DNA of 64,000 nucleotides from assembly GCA_036250195.1 (NCBI GenBank), contig JAVHZZ010000003.1, forward strand, positions 88,800,418-88,864,417. The letters run 5' to 3'. Source of the DNA: Mixophyes australis (taxonomy: Eukaryota > Chordata > Amphibia > Anura > Limnodynastidae). The position numbers and the translations under genes are program-made. Shown here piece after piece: positions 60,301-64,000 of this stretch; position 1 is the first letter of the stretch, and every line of letters begins with the position of its first letter. The notes under the pieces were generated by a model. The model searched no databases, had not been told where the DNA came from, and was given only the letters and a program-made list of their open reading frames with translations.

Positions 60301-60573
60301 AGAAAATTTAAAGATTTGTATAATGCCCTGATGCATAAAATTGACTGTATATATGCAAATTATAATTTGGTAAGTGTATTGACAGCTGCTGCCTGGATCG
60401 CATCTTAACCCCTAACTTCAAAATCAACTTTGTTCAGTGAATTGTGTAATGACATCCGGTAAAATAACTAAATGTGAAAGTAGAATACTTACATATGAAA
60501 ACTGCTGCTAAATGTCAAATTTTGTCTCCCACAGGACTTCATGTTTTTCGAAAAGAAAGCAAAAAATAATTAG
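45292..60573 (+). CDS. PLSCR1-like: phospholipid scramblase, PLSCR1/2-like (8 coding exons)
   Basis: Joined coding exons are 45292-45304, 45761-45886, 51446-51597, 52347-52389, 53512-53732, 53914-54075, 54538-54699 and 60535-60573. They total 918 nt, or 305 residues plus a TAG stop, and every intron is GT-AG. Known family role: calcium-activated, bidirectional, ATP-independent movement of phospholipids across the plasma membrane; mammalian PLSCR1 also enters the nucleus. Seen here: a Pro/Gly/Tyr-rich N-terminus (residues 6-90); the motif NCPPGLEYL (87-95) that opens the scramblase domain; GFETNNKY (115-122); the Cys cluster CCFPCC (177-182), equivalent to the palmitoylated cluster of PLSCR1; [10 protein letters not shown] (250-259), at the position of the PLSCR1 non-classical nuclear signal; an acidic loop, [13 protein letters not shown] (265-277), at the calcium site; and a hydrophobic helix (about 282-298) followed by a short Lys-rich tail. 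The length is close to the usual 290-330 residues. The start is the first ATG of the first coding exon; a second ATG lies two codons on. PLSCR1 versus PLSCR2 cannot be settled without phylogeny. Confidence 0.93.
45761..45886 (+). CDS. PLSCR1-like: PLSCR coding exon 2, proline-rich N-terminus
   Basis: 126 nt. Acceptor ...CAATTAG, donor CGTAAGT, phase 1 on both sides. It encodes residues 5-46 plus the first base of codon 47, a Pro/Gly/Tyr-rich low-complexity segment containing [19 protein letters not shown]. Such segments bind SH3 or WW partners in mammalian scramblases. No strict PPxY motif is present here. Confidence 0.9.
47383..47660. mobile_element. hAT-like MITE, CAGGGGCGCACGCAGG family
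   Basis: Ends CAGTGGCGCACGCAGG and CGTTCGCCCCTG. The core inverted repeat CCTATACAGCAGCCGCGG / CCGCGGCTGCTGTATAGG matches the copy at 17559 closely. C-runs on both sides hide a target duplication. It is inserted in the decayed hAT element downstream of the transposase frame. Confidence 0.75.
47880..50165 (-). pseudogene. hAT (ZBED-type) transposase relic
   Basis: In coding order from 50165 leftwards: a BED-finger remnant with [20 protein letters not shown] (tail His pair present; the Cys pair is not clear); a Ser/Arg-rich linker; [10 protein letters not shown] with the first catalytic Asp; a frame change, then [21 protein letters not shown] with the second Asp; [15 protein letters not shown], the C..H insertion-domain motif; an amphipathic region; and the dimerisation domain [20 protein letters not shown] plus RDRRRRLLP near 48100-48190. 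An acidic tail ([16 protein letters not shown]) follows. Stops and frameshifts make it inactive. Confidence 0.9.
50195..50280. repeat. GC-rich repeat end
   Basis: GGAGCCCTGCCTATGGGGCTCCC is a small hairpin, followed by CATCGTGCCCAATGGAAAAG and GATGGCCCTG, which looks like the terminus of another DNA element. Not delimited. Confidence 0.35.
51446..51597 (+). CDS. PLSCR1-like: PLSCR coding exon 3
   Basis: 152 nt. Acceptor TTTAATTCAG, donor CAG|GTAACT. Residues 48-97 carry the rest of the Pro-rich region, then [20 protein letters not shown], which matches the conserved entry to the scramblase fold. An AG three bases downstream (CAG repeat) gives a possible NAGNAG alternative acceptor that would drop one residue. 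Confidence 0.93.
51885..52080. repeat. dispersed repeat ending GGCAGACTAGATGGG..CTATGTTTCTATG
   Basis: CATGCTTGGGATAGATAGAAGG, GGGCAGACTAGATGGGACAA and TTTTATGTTTCTATG are typical of a very common amphibian interspersed repeat. It lies in the intron after coding exon 3. Confidence 0.5.
52347..52389 (+). CDS. PLSCR1-like: PLSCR coding exon 4
   Basis: 43 nt. Acceptor TTTTTGGCAG, donor AAG|GTATAT, phase 0 to phase 1. It encodes residues 98-111, [14 protein letters not shown], very close to the IDQ...HQQ.ELLE helix that is invariant in the family. A 43-nt exon at this place is characteristic of PLSCR genes. Confidence 0.93.
53512..53732 (+). CDS. PLSCR1-like: PLSCR coding exon 5, Cys cluster
   Basis: 221 nt after a long poly-T tract and AAG acceptor; donor AAA|GTAAGT. 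Residues 113-185 include [17 protein letters not shown], the DCC of QNDCCT, and the CCFPCC cluster at 177-182. In PLSCR1, palmitoylation of this cluster decides plasma-membrane versus nuclear location. All the main cysteines are retained. Confidence 0.95.
53914..54075 (+). CDS. PLSCR1-like: PLSCR coding exon 6
   Basis: 162 nt, phase 0 on both sides. Acceptor TTTTACACAG, donor GAG|GTATGT. Residues 186-239 form the middle of the beta-barrel-like scramblase domain, with [20 protein letters not shown], then [15 protein letters not shown], which corresponds to the conserved GPC..C.CC.DV.FE block. Confidence 0.95.
54538..54699 (+). CDS. PLSCR1-like: PLSCR coding exon 7, calcium-binding segment and helix
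   Basis: 162 nt, phase 0. A strong polypyrimidine tract ends in TTTAG; donor ATT|GTAAGT. Residues 240-293 include [10 protein letters not shown], the acidic segment [13 protein letters not shown], and the start of the C-terminal hydrophobic helix, [13 protein letters not shown]. Confidence 0.95.
56142..56995 (-). pseudogene. L2-like LINE reverse transcriptase fragment, antisense
   Basis: On the minus strand, from 56995: a decayed DTVDH/SWF region, NSFGLPYGL at the place before [21 protein letters not shown] (thumb region), then [22 protein letters not shown]. These follow the order in the sense-strand copy at 57130-59175 ([39 protein letters not shown]). Multiple stops and frameshifts. Confidence 0.72.
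57130..59175 (+). pseudogene. L2-like LINE: reverse transcriptase and 3' end
   Basis: Linker [23 protein letters not shown], then across frameshifts [41 protein letters not shown] (57750-57790), [22 protein letters not shown] with the catalytic DD at 58032-58037, [34 protein letters not shown]. The non-coding 3' end finishes GGCGCTATATAAATAAATGA with a TGATGATGA tail. Truncated before the endonuclease, and inactive. It sits in the last scramblase intron, same strand as the gene. Confidence 0.9.
59180..60534. other. intron sequence, no feature recognised
   Basis: AT-rich unique-looking DNA between the LINE tail and the last coding exon; T-runs only. Confidence 0.5.
60535..60573 (+). CDS. PLSCR1-like: PLSCR last coding exon
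   Basis: Acceptor CTCCCACAG, then 12 codons ([12 protein letters not shown]) and TAG at 60571. DFMFFE is the usual end of the family's hydrophobic helix and completes the helix begun in the preceding exon. The phase matches (0), which makes this exon convincing despite its size. The separating intron is 5.8 kb and filled with LINE fragments. Confidence 0.9.
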   Translation, partial: DFMFFEKKAKNN

Positions 60574-62116
60574 TCTAAACATGGATCTTCGAGCACAATC
60601 GATTGCAATGTCAGTCCTGTTTTTTTTTTTTTTTTGTTTTTGAACTATACAATTATTTTTTTTGTCTTTATTTAATTAGATTGAAAAATGTGAATTATGA
60701 ACTTCAGGTTTTTATATAAAAAAAAAAACAAACACTATTCCAGGTGCTCTGATTTCTTGTCTGCCAAGTACAAATTAGTGTGAATGGTTAGTTTTAATTT
60801 TACACTTTTTTTTTTTTTTACTTTCTGTTCTCACTCTAGTTTGGTTATAGCATATACCTCTGTTGCATAGCTCTAATCTTCTATTACTGCGAATGTTGGC
60901 CTGGAGAGGGAAAGTTATGGCCAGGGACTAAAGTAGGTGACTTAAGGCAAAGGGTACACTCTTAAAAGTACAGTAGCCATGTAACCAGGGACTGCAATAC
61001 CTTTAGGGAGCAATGCTTAGGGGGAACCTTACTCAATGAATGAGTGACATAATATCATTCATCCAGCGATTTCAAAGCCCCCACACAGAGTGCTGACTGC
61101 TGACATGAAAGAAGCGACCAATAGCCTCTTGCATGTGAAGCGGCTGCTCCTGTTAGTGTTAGACTGTGGTGCTTGGCTATGATGTCATGGCCAAGAATCA
61201 CACTCCCAGGGGGAAAAGGTGCTGTCCCCACCTTCCGTCTGCTGTGTTAAGCAGCAGGAGGTGGGAGCACAACGGAAGAGGAAGGGGGCACTGCTTCCAA
61301 TGTGTGTGGGTGGGGGGACAGGGACACTTGTGCTTGACAGCAGTGACTATACTGGTAACTATTGCTTTAAAACAGTCTTCAACTAGAATTAGGCGCATAC
61401 ACTGCTGTTTGGCATGTGAATTGGTTTTGATCTAGGTTGATCATGTCCCAGTAACACTAGGGTGGGATTTTTAGTAGATCTTTCACATTTCTTCATATTT
61501 TGCATTATGCACTCTAATATGCAAGAAGCTAGGGAGTTTCTTTTTAAGAAAAAAATACTACCTCAATATAAAAAAGCAATGAATATAATATTTGAGATAA
61601 GGGCATTAAACAACTTGTAGTTGCCTGTTTTTTCTGGAAGCATTGTGCCAAATTGGACACTATTTCAGAAGTATTTTTAAAGGGTATGTACAACCTTTGT
61701 TTTTGGGGAACGTATCATTTGCCTTTTAATACAATTGGATAAATGTAACTGAAAGCCCATGTAATCTGCACATGGCAATATGTAGTGGGTATTTTCTTGG
61801 TTTGTTCTGTTTCAGTCTCGTTTATGTTCTAGATGTTATCTCGAGTGAATGCTGGTATTAGAATTACACCACTGATTACACCACATTGGTTACTTTATTC
61901 AGTAACCAATGTGGTGATCTTGTCTCTTGCTATGCTCTTTGAGTTAAAATCCTGTAATATGAAGTATACCTTGAATTTTTTTTATCCTAAGTGATTTAAA
62001 AATCATTTTATTAGCATGTAGTATCTAGTAAGTTGGGTTATACAGTATCTCATTATAGAAAAAAGTACAGACAATAAGCATGCTTTTAGTTAAAAACTAT
62101 ATTCTGTCACTGCTCC

Positions 62117-62378
62117 AGATCTGCTGCTCCACTTTGATTCTGAAGGACACAGGGAGCCAGTGTAAGGATTTGCAAACTTAAATTACTCACCCTTACCTAC
62201 AAGTCCTCAACAACATTACCCCTGCATACATCTCATATCAAAATACTCTCCCTTCCACCCTCTTAGATCTACCTCTGACCTGCGCCTAGTCTCGTCTCTG
62301 GTAACCACCTCTCTCTCCCGCCTACAAGACTTCTCCCATGCAGCTCCCCACTTATGGAGTTCCCTACTTTACCCGAAA
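62117..62378. pseudogene. L2-like LINE fragment with an inverted 5' piece
   Basis: 62166-62378 on the + strand reads KLLTLTYKSSTTLP and, in a shifted frame, SLVTTSLSRLQDFSHAAPHLWSSL, the end of an L2-type reverse transcriptase. The 45 bases before it encode, on the minus strand, CKSLHWLPVSFRIK, the motif that normally lies directly upstream. Confidence 0.6.
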
Positions 62379-62379
62379 A

Positions 62380-62860
62380 TATAATATTCACAATAATGCA
62401 CTTTAACAAATAGGAGAACAGAAAGATGTGTATCCAAAAGGCACTCCGAGGTAGCTATTAAAACATAACTTTTATTATGGTATTTTAAAAAGGATTTAGA
62501 GTGAAATATTGAAAAGAATTAAACTAAAGTGAACTGTGATATAAAAATGCAAACTCGGTTGCACTACCTCACTATAATATAAGTAATAAGGTATACCTAT
62601 AGCAAGTTCTATTAATAGTCCTTCTGTTTATAATGTAAATACTGGTTAGAAAATGTGATCCTGTATGTATAACAATCCCTCTAATATAAAAAAAGGGGAG
62701 ATTAGATAATAAAAAAAAATTTTGTACCCTGGTATTCAAAATCAAACTTTGATAACAAAGATAGTAGAAAGTGTAGATTCTACATAGTTGGCACAGTGAT
62801 TATTGAAAGATGCAATCCAGCATCTATCACAAATCTCTATATAAAGATTTATAACCAGAT
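62380..62860. other. AT-rich segment, possibly a foldback-type repeat
   Basis: AAAAGGCACTCCGAGG then TTAAAACATAACTTTTATTA echoes the terminal layout of the 27297 element (GGGGCACTCAGG, AAAACATAAATTTTATTGG), but no matching right arm was found. Confidence 0.3.
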
Positions 62861-63193
62861 CAGTGGCGGATCCAGGGGGGGGGGGGGGCGGCGATTGCCC
62901 CCCCCCCCCCCCCCCCTAGCAGGGGCTTGCTGCCAGCGGCTGCACATTATGTGCAGGTCCATTCAGCAGTGACAGGCAGGGCCAGCGTGCTGCCCGGCCG
63001 CTCTGATTGTGTTTTAAACACAATCAGAGCATCCGGGCAGCACACTGTCCCTGCCTGTCAGTGCTGAACGGACCTGCACATAGTATGCAGCCGCCGGCAG
63101 CCTCAGATGTCAAAAAGGGGGCAGGGCCTAAATCGCCCCCCCACCCCACCCCTACATCGCCCCGGGTAGCAGTATTCTCTAGATCCGCCCCTG
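62861..63193. mobile_element. hAT-type MITE, CAGGGGCGGATCTAG family
   Basis: Ends CAGTGGCGGATCCAG and CTAGATCCGCCCCTG; perfect duplications AACCAGAT (62853-62860, 63194-63201). Same interior hairpin as 14548-14866, with arms around GTTTTAAACACAATCAGAG. Contains adjacent poly-G and poly-C runs. Confidence 0.88.
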
Positions 63194-63399
63194 AACCAGA
63201 TGCTTTCATTCCTAAGTGATCAAAATGAAAGCCATTAAAAATAATATTGGCAGAGAGCATATGTTCCACCCCCCGCTGACATCGCTGGGATTTTGTGAAT
63301 TACCCTACCTGATAGTAAACTGGGAAGCGATTCAGGGAAGGAATAATAACATCAATATATAGTGAGGCAAACAACTGTCCCAATCTCCACTCTGAGCCA

Positions 63400-63602
63400 T
63401 ATTTGCTCCTCTTGTTTCAGCTGTGCCCTCTTCCACGTAGAATGTAAGCGCTCTAATGAGGAGGGTCCTTCATATCTTTTGTTCTCATTTCTGCATTTAT
63501 TTTGTCTACCTTGTATGTCCTTACTTTTATGTTTGTACTGTTCACCCTATTGTACGGTGCTGCAGAGCACTATGGCACCTTTATAAATCTATGATAATAA
63601 AT
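63400..63602 (+). mobile_element. L2-like LINE 3' end
   Basis: GAATGTAAGCGCTCTAATGAGGAGGGTCC, TTGTACGGTGCTGCAGAGCA, CACCTTTATAAATCTATGATAATAAA parallel the non-coding 3' end of an L2-like element. It may be the downstream part of the fragment ending at 62378, separated by later insertions. Confidence 0.5.
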
Positions 63603-63726
63603 ATGTAGTTTCTTGTTTTTTGTTGACACCTGAATATTACATTTATTTAAATGCTTTTGTAATATTGGATGTACATAATACAGATAAAAGATTAACATGT
63701 GTCCCTGTTTAATGTATAGCTTGTAG

Positions 63727-63732
63727 AATAAA
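63727..63732 (+). terminator. candidate polyadenylation signal AATAAA
   Basis: AATAAA followed within about 30 bases by T-rich sequence (TTTCTTCATTTG). It lies 3.15 kb after the scramblase stop. Use is unproven. Confidence 0.25.
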
Positions 63733-64000
63733 GCAAATTGTACTTGAATTTCTTCATTTGTATATAAGCTATATTGCACAATTTATGTACTTCCTGCTAT
63801 AGTTTGAAATCTTATGAAGATAAGAACAAACTGAAATACAATGGTATTCATTTCAAAGCTGTCACTACTTTTTTTTTTTTTTTATGTATTTGTGGAAAAT
63901 GGACTATTTTTAATTGCTTACTTTGTATCTGGTATAATGTAAACAAACTATAAGACCATTCAGTGCATTTGTACACCATCTTGCTAATATCCTGTCTTAT

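Larger units (their letters stand above)
60574..63732 (+). other. putative 3' UTR / 3' flank of the scramblase gene
   Basis: No AATAAA lies in the first 3 kb after the stop. The first clear canonical signals are near 63595 (inside an L2-like 3' tail) and at 63727-63732 in apparently unique AT-rich sequence. The true transcript end is unknown. If 63727 is used, the 3' UTR would include L2-like fragments and the MITE at 62861-63193. A short hairpin with 17-nt arms lies at about 61878-61917. Confidence 0.3.

Noticed and set aside
1..64000. search for a defence-like or otherwise novel multi-gene system
   Set aside because: The window has vertebrate gene and repeat structure throughout; apart from the scramblase gene, the recognisable coding remnants come from transposable elements.

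Overview
This is a repeat-rich vertebrate nuclear sequence. It carries one recognisable protein-coding gene, on the + strand: a phospholipid scramblase of the PLSCR1/2 type. Eight coding exons (45,292 to 60,573) join in frame with consensus splice sites to give a 305-residue protein. It has the family hallmarks: a Pro/Gly-rich N-terminus, a Cys palmitoylation cluster, an acidic calcium-binding segment and a C-terminal hydrophobic helix. A 5' non-coding exon and promoter near 24.8-25.0 kb are plausible but unproven, and would imply a first intron of about 20 kb. The scramblase sequence together with the mix of repeats (V-SINE-like SINEs, L2-like LINEs, Tc1 relics and very many hAT-type MITEs) suggests an amphibian, most likely a frog. 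The species cannot be read from the sequence.

Layout. 1-24 kb: intergenic mosaic of foldback and hAT-like elements, an L2-like endonuclease fragment, a 2.5-kb composite hAT-like element that splits a minisatellite (5.8-8.3 kb), a likely L1/Tx1-type ORF1 fragment (9.6-10.5 kb), and SINEs. 24-45 kb: putative first exon and intron 1, with a Tc1 relic, a 1.26-kb foldback with nearly identical 185-bp arms, a second composite hAT-like element, two solo LTRs (one carrying a nested MITE), a 1.45-kb hAT-like element with its own ORF, a second Tc1 relic and a large hairpin inside a MITE. 45-60.6 kb: the scramblase exons. The intron between the second and third coding exons holds a decayed BED-finger hAT transposase in antisense, and the last intron holds two L2-like LINE fragments in head-to-head orientation. 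60.6-64 kb: 3' flank or 3' UTR with further LINE and MITE insertions.

The repeats document each other. Many MITE borders were fixed by 8-bp target duplications that can be read directly, several being perfect. The decayed transposase shares its terminal sequence with two MITEs in the window, so it represents their likely enzyme source. The SINE tail matches the 3' end of the L2-like LINE in the window, making that LINE family the likely mobilising partner. I found no prokaryotic system, no CRISPR array, no rRNA or functional tRNA gene, and no second host gene.
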